64,000 bases of DNA from Planctomycetota bacterium (GCA_027623295.1 JAQBXR010000015.1:1-64000); one strand, 5' to 3'. Shown: positions 1-8,730, counted from the first letter of the stretch. Numbers and translations are program-made. The notes: generated by a model from the sequence alone, not told the origin.

Positions 1-489
1 ATGCACTTGGCGTGCTTCCCCCGCAAGCAATGGTTGCGCGAGCTGGGCTTCATTGCCGTCGTAGGCCTGGTCGGTTGGCTGCTGGATTCTGCGCTGCATG
101 TTTTTGGAGCCATCGGCTATGCGACCTCGGAACCTGCTTGGGGTTTGCGTTTGTCGCCCCCCTGGATCCTGGGTCTGTGGCTAGGCTTTGCCAGCATGCC
201 CCGCTTTTCCCTGGCTTGGTTGGGCCGCTATCCCTGGGGATTGGCGGCAGCCTTTGGGGCTGTGGGGGGGGCCCTGGCCTTCTACAGCGGAACCCGGTTG
301 GGGGCCATCGAAGCCGGCCTTGGGTTGTCGACCTACGCGCTGCTGCTGGTCGAATATGCCCTGCTGACCCCGCTAATGATGCTTTCCTACCGCAGACTCG
401 TCTTTCCTGGGCACTATGGGGCAGGGCGTGGGCTCCAGGGCTCCGTTAAAGCCGGGGATAAGTTGCCTGGAAAGGATCTGAGGCTATAG
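1..489 (+). CDS. DUF2878 family membrane protein, 3' part
   Basis: Integral membrane protein of the DUF2878 family, whose function is unknown. The visible part has about five hydrophobic segments and the family's typical run PPWILGLWLGFA (about residues 53-64), followed by GGALAFYSGTRLGAI. The frame is open from the first base. In this family roughly 30 further residues normally precede the Arg/Lys-rich loop seen here at residues 8-13, so the ATG at base 1 is probably an internal Met and the gene enters from outside the window. The stop is TAG at 487-489. The next 200 bases, up to the end of the convergent FG-GAP gene, hold nothing I recognise. Confidence 0.75.
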   Translation: MHLACFPRKQWLRELGFIAVVGLVGWLLDSALHVFGAIGYATSEPAWGLRLSPPWILGLWLGFASMPRFSLAWLGRYPWGLAAAFGAVGGALAFYSGTRLGAIEAGLGLSTYALLLVEYALLTPLMMLSYRRLVFPGHYGAGRGLQGSVKAGDKLPGKDLRL

Positions 490-691
490 CGGGGTCTGCG
501 GGTTGGTGATAGGCTGGTACTGAAGTTGAGGCGCTCTGGCGGGCAGTTCTTCGACAGCTCCGTGCAGCCGATTCTGTTTTACTGACCAATCACTTTACTA
601 GGCTGCCGCAGCATCTTGCTAATATTGCGGGATACCGCGGCTCTACAGCTTCACGCTATTCTTGATTCATGCACTAACGCCCCGGTAGACG

Positions 692-2254
692 CTAAGGAAC
701 GACCTGCACGGTGCGCGCGACGGAGCTCATGCGTCCGACGGCGGGGCCGGTGTCGAAGGTGGCGGCGGCAAAATAGATGGTGCGGCCAATGATGGGCGCC
801 AGCGCGGAGGTGGCCTGCAGCGTCGCTTGTGCATGGGCGTTCGCATCAAGCGTGCCGTTGGCACCCTGGAGTGGGGGCGGCGCACCACCGCTGGCAAAGC
901 GGTCGAAAATGTTGTCCTGCGTCAACGGGATGTCGAGCCCGGCCATGGTCGTCGGCCCTGTACCGCGGAGTGAGGCAAGCACTGCGTAGCGCGCTCCGGC
1001 CTCGCTGGCCGGGAAGTCCAGGTCGAGTTGCAGATTCCCTGCGCCGGACGCGCTGATGGAATCCGCGCTCGTCTGAAGGAAGGGGTTCAGGGAGTAGACG
1101 TAGGCGGAGCCCGCTTCCGTCAAGCCGCCCGGATCCGCGTTGGTCGCTCCCACGATCACGTCGTCGAAGCCATCGCCGTCGACGTCGCCTGCTCCCGACA
1201 CGGAGTTCCCCAGTTGGTCGTAACTCGCCTGCCCGTCGAACTGCCAGATCAGGTTGCCGGTCGCGCCGGAGTAGACGTAGGCGGAGCCCGCATCCGTCAA
1301 GCCGCCCGGATCCGCGCCCCACGCTCCCACGATCAGATCGTCGAAGCCATCGCCGTCGACGTCGCCTGCTCCCGACCACAACGTACGTGAGACCCCCAGT
1401 TGGTCGAAACTCGCCTGCCCGTCGAACTGCCAGATCAGGTTGCCGGTCGCGCCGGAGTAGACGTAGGCGGAACCCGCAGACGACACGCCGCCCGGATCCG
1501 CGCTGGGCGCGCCGACGATCAGATCGTCGAAGCCATCGCCGTCGACGTCGCCTGCTCCCGACACGGACCACCCCAGTTTGTCGAGTCTCACCTGCCCGTC
1601 GAACTGCCAGATCAGGTTGCCGGTCGCGCCGGAGTAGACGTAGGCGGAACCCGCAGACGACACGCCGCCCGGATCCGCGCTGGGCGCGCCGACGATCACA
1701 TCGTCGAAGCCATCGCCGTCGACGTCGCCTGCTCCCGACACGGATATCCCCAGGATGTCGCTACTCGCCTGCCCGTCGAACTGCCAGATCAGGCTGCCGG
1801 TCGCACCGGAGTAGACGAATGCGGAGCCCGCATCCGACAAGCCGCCTGGATCCGCGCCGTGCGCTCCCACGATGACATCGTCAAAGCCATCGCCGTCGAC
1901 GTCGCCTGCTCCCGACACGGATCTCCCCAGTTGGTCGGCACTCGCCTGCCCGTCGAACTGCCAGATCAGGCTACCGGTCGCGCCGGAGTAGACGAATGCG
2001 GAGCCCGCTTCCGTCAACCCGCCCGGATCTGCCCAGAGTGCACCCACGATCAAATCGTCGAAGCCATCGCCGTCGACGTCGCCTGCTCCCGACACGGAAA
2101 ACCCCAGTAAGTCGTAACTCGCCTGCCCGTCGAACTGCCAGAGCGTCTCCCACTGCCCGCCAACCATTTGCGCGTGCGCGGGTGCGGCTGAGAGTAGGGT
2201 GGCCAGGATCGAGGAAACGATGCAGGTGAGGGTGCGGTGGGGGAAGGAGAGCAT
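692..2254 (-). CDS. Secreted FG-GAP repeat (integrin alpha-like beta-propeller) protein
   Basis: Predicted exported protein of 520 residues. I chose the ATG at 2254 because it directly begins a clean signal peptide (Arg/His-rich start, hydrophobic core, AAPAHA cleavage site); an in-frame ATG at 2335 would bury it. Six FG-GAP repeats of 59 residues follow (about residues 39-387), each with the calcium-binding motif DVDGDGFDD and the phrase GSAxVYSGATG. Repeat 5 carries a 3-residue insertion (SRTLW). The last 130 residues form a separate beta-sandwich-like domain of the kind that ends many secreted planctomycete proteins. The family mediates calcium-dependent adhesion or surface binding; the ligand here is unknown. 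The gene is richer in G+C than its neighbours, and a broken copy of its first 70 codons lies at 12108-12326. Confidence 0.85.
   Translation of the reverse strand: MLSFPHRTLTCIVSSILATLLSAAPAHAQMVGGQWETLWQFDGQASYDLLGFSVSGAGDVDGDGFDDLIVGALWADPGGLTEAGSAFVYSGATGSLIWQFDGQASADQLGRSVSGAGDVDGDGFDDVIVGAHGADPGGLSDAGSAFVYSGATGSLIWQFDGQASSDILGISVSGAGDVDGDGFDDVIVGAPSADPGGVSSAGSAYVYSGATGNLIWQFDGQVRLDKLGWSVSGAGDVDGDGFDDLIVGAPSADPGGVSSAGSAYVYSGATGNLIWQFDGQASFDQLGVSRTLWSGAGDVDGDGFDDLIVGAWGADPGGLTDAGSAYVYSGATGNLIWQFDGQASYDQLGNSVSGAGDVDGDGFDDVIVGATNADPGGLTEAGSAYVYSLNPFLQTSADSISASGAGNLQLDLDFPASEAGARYAVLASLRGTGPTTMAGLDIPLTQDNIFDRFASGGAPPPLQGANGTLDANAHAQATLQATSALAPIIGRTIYFAAATFDTGPAVGRMSSVARTVQVVP
1094..2140 (-). 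repeat. Tandem 177-bp coding repeats (six units)
   Basis: Six head-to-tail units of 177 bp (the fifth 186 bp, the sixth slightly short) encode the FG-GAP blades. Long blocks such as the stretch coding for GAGDVDGDGFDD are nearly identical between units at the DNA level. This points to recent unit duplication or gene conversion, and the tract is prone to copy-number change and assembly collapse. Confidence 0.9.
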
Positions 2255-2342
2255 GGTGGATTCTGAATGGGGGGAGACGACTGTCAGGGACAAAATCCAG
2301 CGTAGCAGAAGAAAAAATGTGGTGGGGTGAAACAAAGTCTGC

Positions 2343-2384
2343 CCTCAAAACAGAAAAGGTCACCGGACGAATCCGGTGACCTTT
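2343..2384 (-). terminator. Intrinsic terminator of tRNA-Asn
   Basis: A perfect 13-bp stem (arms 2355-2367 and 2372-2384) closes on a TTCG tetraloop as read on the minus strand. A T-rich tail (complement of 2347-2354) follows. It lies 7 bases beyond the CCA end of the tRNA gene. Confidence 0.9.
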
Positions 2385-2390
2385 CTGATT

Positions 2391-2466
2391 TGGCTCCCTG
2401 AACAGGACTTGAACCTGTGACAAGCTGATTAACAGTCAGCTGCTCTACCAACTGAGCTATCAGGGA
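2391..2466 (-). tRNA. tRNA-Asn (GTT)
   Basis: A 76-nt cloverleaf on the minus strand. The acceptor stem pairs TCCCTGA with TCAGGGA, the discriminator is G and CCA is encoded. The D-arm reads AGCTCAGTTGGTAGAGC, the anticodon loop CTGTTAA has anticodon GTT, and the T-arm contains GGTTCAAGTCC. It stands alone and is followed by a strong terminator. Confidence 0.97.
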
Positions 2467-2546
2467 TTATGAGCGGCAAAGTATAGCGGCGAGATGTTCT
2501 GTTGGCCAGAGCTTCCCGTTTTTTGAGCGCTCAAGTAGAGGAGAAT

Positions 2547-3023
2547 TCAACTCTGCTGCTTCGAGCGAAAGCTCTGCAGCATTTGATCCAAGGCCCCTAG
2601 GTCAAAATCGGCCTCAATCACCGCATGGACGCCGGAGCGCTCCAGGGTGGCGCGGTCTAGGCAGTCCTCGATAGGGGCCTGAAGTAGGACCATCGGGCGC
2701 TGGCGGAGCGGTACACAGAGTGCAGCGCAGAGGCTCATGCCACAGATGCCTTGAAAGCGGCCATCGACAATTAGGTAGTCAATCGGCTGTTTGCGCATGT
2801 CGGCGCGGCGCAAAATGGAGGCAGCGCCGGCGGCGGAAGTCGCTTCACGAGTTTGGATGCCGAAGCTCCCAAGACGCCTAAGTAGGCGGCTTCCTAGGAC
2901 CACATCATGCGACAACACCAAAGCCGTGGGTTGATCCAGGCAAGGGCCAAGCGAGAGCCGTAGTGGAGAGGAGTCGGTATCCATGATGCAGATATTACTA
3001 TCGGCCGAGGTCGACCAAAACAT
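2547..3023 (-). CDS. Degenerate response-regulator receiver-like protein
   Basis: A 158-residue protein with a CheY-like receiver fold: a first strand with TALVLSHD, a central YLIVDGRF that places an Asp where the phosphorylated residue sits, and a final helix ending LDQML. The acidic pair after strand 1 is reduced to SHD, and the conserved Lys of strand 5 is absent (VIEADFD), so normal phosphotransfer chemistry is doubtful. No output domain is attached. The start is either 3023 or 2984 (MDTDSS); neither has a clear ribosome binding site. It is the last gene of an rpe-accD operon, 20 bases after accD, so a partner kinase cannot be inferred from context. Confidence 0.6.
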   Translation of the reverse strand: MFWSTSADSNICIMDTDSSPLRLSLGPCLDQPTALVLSHDVVLGSRLLRRLGSFGIQTREATSAAGAASILRRADMRKQPIDYLIVDGRFQGICGMSLCAALCVPLRQRPMVLLQAPIEDCLDRATLERSGVHAVIEADFDLGALDQMLQSFRSKQQS

Positions 3024-3043
3024 TCGTGATTTATTGCGGCCGC

Positions 3044-3880
3044 TTAGCCGTTCATCACAGAATTTTGTTGATCGGCATAGCTCAGAAGCACTCCAAGGCG
3101 CTCTCGCATGCTGGAACGCTCCACAATCATGTCCACTTGGCCCTTTTCCATCAGGAATTCAGAGCGCTGGAAGCCATCGGGCAGTTCCTGGCGGATGGTG
3201 TTTTGAATCACCCGCGGGCCAGCAAATCCAATTAAAGCATTAGGCTCGGCCACGGTGATGTCACAAACACTGGCAAAACTAGCGGTCACGCCACCCGTGG
3301 TTGGGTTGGTCATGATCGAAATGCTGAAGCCGCCGCCATCGTGAAAGGACTTCAAAGCTCCACAGGTTTTCGCCATTTGCATGAGGCTGATGGCGCCCTC
3401 GTGCATGCGCGCGCCGCCCGATGCGGAGAACAGGAGCACTGGGATTCCCTTTTCACCAGCAAGCTCTACCGCAAGAGTGATTTTCTCACCGACGACTTCG
3501 CCCATGGAACCACCCATAAAGGTGAAGTCAAGCACTGCCAAAACCACTTCATGGCCACCAATGCGGCAAGTGCCGGCAAGGCAGGCATCGGCGTTTCCGG
3601 TCTTCTCTTGCGCTTTCCTGATCTTTTCCGCGTAAGGAATATTATCGATGAAACCGAGGCGGTCGGATGGCGCCAGGTTGGTGAAGGTTTCCACGAAGGT
3701 GCCAGGGTCCGCGGTGATTTCAATCCGCTTGCGAGCAGAAATCGTGTTGTGGAAATCGCACTCCGGGCATACGAACATATTCTGCTCGAGCTCCTTGGAG
3801 TAAATCATCTTTGCACACTCCGGACACTTGCTCCACAAGCCGCCGGGCATATCCTTCTTTTTCCTTAGACGAAACGCCAT
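3044..3880 (-). CDS. accD: Acetyl-CoA carboxylase carboxyltransferase subunit beta
   Basis: Transfers the carboxyl group from carboxybiotin to acetyl-CoA, together with the AccA subunit, to make malonyl-CoA in the first committed step of fatty acid synthesis. The 278-residue length is normal. The N-terminal zinc ribbon is intact (Cys19, Cys22, Cys38, Cys41). The crotonase-like core shows the ASGGARMHEG and MTNPTTGGVTASFA motifs that line the acyl-CoA and oxyanion sites. The gene sits between rpe (27 bases upstream) and the receiver-like gene in a minus-strand operon. AccA and the biotin components are not in this window. Confidence 0.97.
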   Translation of the reverse strand: MAFRLRKKKDMPGGLWSKCPECAKMIYSKELEQNMFVCPECDFHNTISARKRIEITADPGTFVETFTNLAPSDRLGFIDNIPYAEKIRKAQEKTGNADACLAGTCRIGGHEVVLAVLDFTFMGGSMGEVVGEKITLAVELAGEKGIPVLLFSASGGARMHEGAISLMQMAKTCGALKSFHDGGGFSISIMTNPTTGGVTASFASVCDITVAEPNALIGFAGPRVIQNTIRQELPDGFQRSEFLMEKGQVDMIVERSSMRERLGVLLSYADQQNSVMNG

Positions 3881-3907
3881 GTGCGTATTGTACTTGGACG
3901 GTGTAGT

Positions 3908-4594
3908 TTAGGTGAGAGTGCCGTTTTCGTGGGGCACAGTGGCTTCGATGGCCTGGTGGAGGGCACGCACGGCCGCTGGCATGGAAGCTGCCTTGTAGAG
4001 GTAGGTGCCAGCCACAAAAACGTTGGCGCCGGCGCTGGAGCAGGCGCCAATGGTGTCGTTGGTAATGCCGCCGTCGACCTGAATGTCGCCACGGAAACCC
4101 CAGGAGCGCAGCTGCTCGACTTTGGTGAGGACCTCGGGCATGAAACTCTGCCCGCCGAATCCCGCATGCACCGACATGATGAGGACCAGGTCAAGTTGCT
4201 CGAGGTAGGGGCGGATGACGTCGACCCCGGCAGGTGGGTTAAAGGCCACGCCGACGGCCTTTCCGGTGCCGCGGAACTGCTCAAGGGTGGCATCGAAATT
4301 CGCGGCGGCGGCTTCATAGTGGAAGCTGAGGATGTCCGCACCGGCATCTGCATAACGCTCGGCCCAAGCACCCGGCTCCTCGATCATGAGGTGGACATCG
4401 AGTGGAAGCTTGGCGCACTTCTTTGCGGCGGCAACCACCGGCAGTCCGATGGAGAGGTTGGGCACAAAGTGGCCATCCATGACATCGACGTGGTGCCAAT
4501 CGGCATCGGCTTCCTCGGCACGTGCCATCTCCTCGCCTAAACGCGCGAAGTCACTGGCCAGAATGGAGGGTGCGATGCGGTTGGGGAGCTGCAT
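3908..4594 (-). CDS. rpe: Ribulose-phosphate 3-epimerase
   Basis: Interconverts D-ribulose 5-phosphate and D-xylulose 5-phosphate in the pentose phosphate or Calvin pathways. This 228-residue TIM barrel has the family's opening IAPSILASDFARL, the metal ligands His35 and Asp37 (HHVDVMDG), DGHFVPN, LDVHLMIEEP, and the second catalytic Asp in IQVDGGI. Length and motif order are standard. It is the first gene of the rpe-accD-receiver operon and starts 53 bases from the divergent small membrane protein gene. Confidence 0.97.
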   Translation of the reverse strand: MQLPNRIAPSILASDFARLGEEMARAEEADADWHHVDVMDGHFVPNLSIGLPVVAAAKKCAKLPLDVHLMIEEPGAWAERYADAGADILSFHYEAAAANFDATLEQFRGTGKAVGVAFNPPAGVDVIRPYLEQLDLVLIMSVHAGFGGQSFMPEVLTKVEQLRSWGFRGDIQVDGGITNDTIGACSSAGANVFVAGTYLYKAASMPAAVRALHQAIEATVPHENGTLT

Positions 4595-4647
4595 AATCCC
4601 AGTTTACCAGGATTGGGTTAGAAAGCCTGAGGTGATATCCTGCACCC

Positions 4648-4983
4648 ATGTACGACAAGCTCCCCCCGTTGCTCCAGGATTACGTGAACTACTTTGACAC
4701 CAGTCCCATTTTGGCGGTGTTGTTAGGCCTGGTTGTGGTTTTGATTGCGGTTGCACTCTTGCGCGTAGCTATGAAGCTGTTCGTGTTCTTCTTGTTGCTG
4801 CTTGTCGTTGCTCTAGTCGCTTCTTACTTCTTTGTAGGCGAAGAAGCCACCAATGATGCCTTGCGTCGTGGTGCAAAAGATGCCGGCGAGAAGGTGGAAG
4901 AGGTTATGGAGGATGGCAAAGAAGCTTTGGAAAATGAGTTGCTAGAGGAGTACAAGAAGCGTCAAGAGGATCCTGAGAAGTAG
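4648..4983 (+). CDS. Small two-helix membrane protein with charged coiled-coil tail
   Basis: A 111-residue protein of no family I recognise. Residues 20-40 and about 44-67 are two closely spaced hydrophobic segments. The last 40 residues are almost wholly charged (Glu/Lys-rich, predicted helical coiled coil). It could be a small inner-membrane scaffold or stress-type protein. The ATG follows a short intergenic gap divergent from rpe. About 110 bases without an obvious terminator separate it from the convergent nrdB gene. The call rests on coding character and membrane topology only. Confidence 0.6.
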   Translation: MYDKLPPLLQDYVNYFDTSPILAVLLGLVVVLIAVALLRVAMKLFVFFLLLLVVALVASYFFVGEEATNDALRRGAKDAGEKVEEVMEDGKEALENELLEEYKKRQEDPEK

Positions 4984-5096
4984 GGAGGGTTTATCCTTCC
5001 GCCGGGCGCGAAAAGTAAAGCCACCCGCTGGGCCGGATGACTTCTTCTTTCGGATATCGAGCCCTCATAAACGGAACTTCGCTCTTCGTTCGAAGC

Positions 5097-6107
5097 CTAA
5101 AACGCTTCGTCGAAGCTCACCTCTCCGGTGACTCCCATTTGATATGCCGAAACCCGGCGCTCAAAGAAGTTGGAGAGTTCTTGGACGTCTTGTAGCTCCA
5201 TGAAAGCAAAAGGATTCTTGGAACCGTAATGCTTCTCCATGCCGAGGTTTGCCAAACGCTGGTCAGCACAGAACTCCAAGTAAATACGCATGTCACTTGG
5301 GGAGAGGCCAGGTACGCCGCCTTCTAGAAGGTCATCGGCAAAAGTCATTTCGCATTCCAAGGCTTCTTCCATCATTTCGATGACTTGCGCACGCATGCGA
5401 TCATCGAACAAGTGCGGGCTTTCTTCCCGCACGGTGCTGACGACTTCAAAGGCGAAGTTCATGTGGCAGCTTTCATCGCGGAAGACCCAGTTGGTTCCCG
5501 AGGCTAAGCCGTTAAGCAAGCCTTTTGAACGCAAGAAGTAAACGTAAGCGAAGGCAGCGAAAAAGAACATGCCTTCAATCACGGCTGCAAAGCAGATGAC
5601 GTTGAGCAAGAATTCGCGTCGATGCTCTTCGGTTTCAATTCGGTCTAAAGATTGGACCGAATCAATCCACTTAAAGCAGAAGTCGGCCTTCTTCTTGATC
5701 GACGGAATGTTATGAATCGCAGCAAAGGCTTGGTTGCGTTCCTTCGGCTCTGGAATGTAAGAATCCAAAAGAGTGAGGTAAAACTGCACGTGCAGAGCCT
5801 CTTCGTACAGCTGACGCGAGAGGTACATACGTGCCTCCGGCGAGTTGATGTGCTTGTACAGATTCAGCACCAAGTTGTTCGACACAATCGAATCACCGGT
5901 TGCGAAGAAGGCAACCAAACGATTGATGAGGTGCCGTTCACTCGGTAGCAAACGTTCCCGCAAGTCCACGAGGTCGGTCGAGAAATCGACTTCATCCACG
6001 CTCCATGTGTTCTTGATGGCGTCTTTGTACATGTCAAAGAACACCGGATAGCGCATGGGGCGCAGGGTCAGGTCGAAACCTGGATCTAAAATGGAAACTC
6101 TCTTCAT
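5097..6107 (-). CDS. nrdB: Class I ribonucleotide reductase small subunit
   Basis: Holds the di-metal centre and radical that drive ribonucleotide reduction by NrdA. I start at the ATG at 6107, two bases after the nrdA stop, rather than at an in-frame ATG inside nrdA. The ferritin-like core has the first metal ligand Asp72 (GDSIV), then Glu103-x2-His106 with Tyr110 four residues later. That Tyr is in the place of the stable tyrosyl radical, which argues against the Phe-bearing class Ic type. The second E-x2-H occurs in DESCHMNF. Length is 336 residues. It is co-transcribed after nrdA and would share NrdR control. Confidence 0.96.
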   Translation of the reverse strand: MKRVSILDPGFDLTLRPMRYPVFFDMYKDAIKNTWSVDEVDFSTDLVDLRERLLPSERHLINRLVAFFATGDSIVSNNLVLNLYKHINSPEARMYLSRQLYEEALHVQFYLTLLDSYIPEPKERNQAFAAIHNIPSIKKKADFCFKWIDSVQSLDRIETEEHRREFLLNVICFAAVIEGMFFFAAFAYVYFLRSKGLLNGLASGTNWVFRDESCHMNFAFEVVSTVREESPHLFDDRMRAQVIEMMEEALECEMTFADDLLEGGVPGLSPSDMRIYLEFCADQRLANLGMEKHYGSKNPFAFMELQDVQELSNFFERRVSAYQMGVTGEVSFDEAF

Positions 6108-6109
6108 CG

Positions 6110-8509
6110 TTAGCCGCAGGCGTTGCAAGCTTCAGGGTTTTCGAGAGAGCAAATTACGGCTTCCTCATCGGTGTAGGTTTTACTCGCGACGGCTCCATCG
6201 CCAGAATCGGTTTGGCGAATGCGGGTGGCTGGACGGGAACGCAAGTAATAGGTGGTCTTAATGCCTTTCTCCCATGCATACATATACATGGAGGACAACT
6301 TGCCAATGCTCGGAGTTTCCATGAACAAGTTCAGGGACTGGGCTTGGTCGATGAAAGCACCACGGCCAGCAGCCATGTCAATCAAGGATCGCATTGGAAC
6401 TTCCCATGCGGTGCGGTAAAGCTCCTTCAGCTCTCCAGGGATTTCCTCAATGTCTTGAATCGAGCCTTCCGCCTTCTTGATGGCACTGCGAATGGATTCC
6501 GTCCACAAGCCACGTTCTTTTAGGTCGGCTACCAAGTAGTTGTTTACTTGGAGGAAGTCACCCGAAAGCGTTTCGCGCTTGAACAGGTTGGAAACCTGTG
6601 GTTCGACGCATTCGTAACATCCGGCAATCGAGGAGATGGTTGCGGTCGGCGCAATTGCAATGGTCAAAGAGTTACGCAGACCGAACTTCATGATGTCCTC
6701 GCGCAGAGCATCGAAACGCTCCGGTTGAGTTGGGGTGGTGCCCCAGAGATCAAACTGCAACTTGCCTTCTGCTGCACGGGTTTCCGCGAAAGCTTCATGT
6801 GCGCCAGATTCTTGCGCGATCAGATTTGAGGTCCACATTGCGTGGTAATAAATTTCTTCCTGCACACGAGCAGAAAGATCTTTAGCCTCTTGACTATCAA
6901 ACGGCAGCCGCAGTTTGAAGAAGGCGTCTTGTAGGCCCATGAGGCCAAAGCCGACTGGCCGCCAACGATTATTGGAACGTGCTGAATCTTCCGTTGGGTA
7001 GTAGTTGAGGTCGATGACACGGTCAAGGAAACGAACCGCGGTGCGTACCACTTCTCCAATGCGCTTAAAGTCAACCGCACCATCTTTGATCATATGACCA
7101 AGGTTGATGGAGCCTAAGTTGCACACCGCCGTTTCCTTGGCGCTGGTGACTTCGAGAATTTCGGTGCACAGGTTCGACAAGTGAATGACGTTTTCCGGCT
7201 TGCCAGTCTGGTTCGACTTGGCATTGCACGCATCTTTAAAGGTCATCCAGCCGTTTCCGGTTTGCGCCAGGCAACGCATCATTTTGGAATAAAGATGACG
7301 TGCCTTTATTACCTTTTTGGCAAGGCCAGCTTGCTCAGCTTGGTCGTAAATGGCTTCGAACTCGGCGCCAAAGGTATCGACCAGTAGGGGGACATCTTTC
7401 GGGTCAAACAGAGCCCAATCGCCATCTTTCTTGACGCGCTTCATGAACAAGTCAGGAACCCAGTTAGCCAAGTTCAGGTTGTGCGCGCGACGCATTTCAT
7501 CGCCAGTGTTTTCGCGCAGTTCTAGGAACTCTTCAATGTCTGCGTGCCAAGTCTCCAGGTAAACACAAGCCGCGCCTTTACGGCGTCCACCTTGGTTTAC
7601 TGCCGCCACGGAGCTGTCCAGTGTCTTCAAGAAAGGCACAATGCCGTTCGACTTGCCGTTGGTGCCCTTAATCAGAGAACCTCGAGAGCGCACGCGACTG
7701 AACGACAATCCAATACCACCGGCATACTTCGACAAGCGTGCGATGTCGCGGTAGCGGTTGTAGATGGAATCGAGGTCGTCGAGAGGACTGTCGAGTAGAT
7801 AGCAAGAGCTGAGTTGGGTGCGCTTGGTGCCAGAGTTAAACAGCGTTGGCGAGCTCGGCATGTAGGCCAGCGAGCTAATCAGGCGATAGAAACCAATCGC
7901 TTCACTTGGGTTTTTGGATAAGCCACAAGCGACCCGCATAAAGAAGTACTGTGGAGTCTCGGTCACCAAACGGCTTTCCGGATCCTTCAGCAAGTATCGG
8001 TCGTACACGGTGCGCAGGCCGAAGTAGCGGAACAAGTTGGTGCGATCCTTTTCAATCGCATCGTTCAGCTTGCGGCGATTGGCGCGCACAAAGTCATAAA
8101 CTTCCTGGTTGATCAGGCCTTGCTCAAATCCATACCGGATCGACTGCGAGAAAGACTGGATGTCCAAAGTGCGAACTTCTTTGCCAATGTAGGCTCCAAG
8201 AAGACGGCTAGCAAGGAAGGAGTAACTCGGTTCATCACCAATCAGCGAAGCTGCTGTTTGGATCGAAAGGCGATCCAACTCAGCAGTGGTGGCCCCGTCG
8301 TACAGGCCAGAGATGGTGCGGGTGGCCACACGCATGCTGTCTACTCCTTCCAGGCCTTGAGCGCTGCGGGTAATCGCGCGCACAATCTTGTTAAGGTTGA
8401 CGGGTTCTAGGGATCCGTTCCGCTTTTTAACCTGCATGCCGACGTCTTGGTTGGTGCTTGCGGTGGCGTCGGTCGGGGGGGCGCAGTTTTGCGCTAGGGG
8501 GGCGTCCAT
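6110..8509 (-). CDS. nrdA: Ribonucleoside-diphosphate reductase large subunit
   Basis: Catalytic subunit that reduces ribonucleoside diphosphates to deoxy forms. The 799 residues begin with an ATP-cone allosteric domain (about residues 27-115, opening VKKRNGSLEPVN). The ten-stranded barrel follows, with SSCYLLD, the NLCTEI/CNLGSINL active-site loop and PTATISSIAGCYECVEP. The C-terminus EACNACG carries the mobile CxxC pair that is re-reduced by thioredoxin or glutaredoxin. The ATP-cone suggests overall activity control by ATP/dATP. It is the first gene of the nrdAB operon; the 220 bases upstream hold a probable NrdR operator and a TATAAA box. Confidence 0.97.
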   Translation of the reverse strand: MDAPLAQNCAPPTDATASTNQDVGMQVKKRNGSLEPVNLNKIVRAITRSAQGLEGVDSMRVATRTISGLYDGATTAELDRLSIQTAASLIGDEPSYSFLASRLLGAYIGKEVRTLDIQSFSQSIRYGFEQGLINQEVYDFVRANRRKLNDAIEKDRTNLFRYFGLRTVYDRYLLKDPESRLVTETPQYFFMRVACGLSKNPSEAIGFYRLISSLAYMPSSPTLFNSGTKRTQLSSCYLLDSPLDDLDSIYNRYRDIARLSKYAGGIGLSFSRVRSRGSLIKGTNGKSNGIVPFLKTLDSSVAAVNQGGRRKGAACVYLETWHADIEEFLELRENTGDEMRRAHNLNLANWVPDLFMKRVKKDGDWALFDPKDVPLLVDTFGAEFEAIYDQAEQAGLAKKVIKARHLYSKMMRCLAQTGNGWMTFKDACNAKSNQTGKPENVIHLSNLCTEILEVTSAKETAVCNLGSINLGHMIKDGAVDFKRIGEVVRTAVRFLDRVIDLNYYPTEDSARSNNRWRPVGFGLMGLQDAFFKLRLPFDSQEAKDLSARVQEEIYYHAMWTSNLIAQESGAHEAFAETRAAEGKLQFDLWGTTPTQPERFDALREDIMKFGLRNSLTIAIAPTATISSIAGCYECVEPQVSNLFKRETLSGDFLQVNNYLVADLKERGLWTESIRSAIKKAEGSIQDIEEIPGELKELYRTAWEVPMRSLIDMAAGRGAFIDQAQSLNLFMETPSIGKLSSMYMYAWEKGIKTTYYLRSRPATRIRQTDSGDGAVASKTYTDEEAVICSLENPEACNACG

Positions 8510-8623
8510 TCTTGGCGTTGCTCCTTTTTGGATCTAACTGGGTAACTAAGTGGCTTGCCTGTAGGGATTTAGGCAGTAATGGCGGGGCGCGAATGAGTGG
8601 GCAGTCGCTGCTTGTCCCATCAA

Positions 8624-8678
8624 GCACAATATGTAGTGCCGAGCCCCAGTTCAAGCCCTGTATCTGGTAGATTTTATA
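8624..8678 (-). promoter_or_regulatory. Probable NrdR operator and promoter of nrdAB
   Basis: Bases 8624-8639 read GCACAATATGTAGTGC, matching 14 of 16 positions of the NrdR-box consensus as I recall it (acaCwATATaTwgtgt). A weaker box at 8655-8670 (GCCCTGTATCTGGTAG, 9 of 16) lies exactly 31 bp away centre to centre. This is the three-helical-turn spacing usual for paired NrdR boxes. On the minus strand a TATAAA (complement of 8673-8678) stands just upstream, so the boxes would cover the start region of the nrdA transcript. The NrdR gene itself is not in the window. Confidence 0.7.
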
Positions 8679-8730
8679 CAAGTAAAAAACCTAGTAAGTC
8701 CTCCTGTGCGTAGCGTTAAGATTTCCGCTG

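Noticed and set aside
1-489. ATG at base 1 as the true start of a complete gene
   Set aside because: The frame is open at the window edge and the DUF2878 family normally has about 30 residues before the point seen here, so it is treated as a partial gene.
1094-2140. Regular repeats as a possible CRISPR array
   Set aside because: The units are 177 bp, coding and nearly identical throughout, with no short repeat/unique spacer pattern.
846-2423. Several long open frames on both strands across the FG-GAP gene, rich in Arg and repeats
   Set aside because: They are shadows caused by the G+C-rich, stop-poor 177-bp repeats. None has a signal, domain or plausible amino-acid composition.
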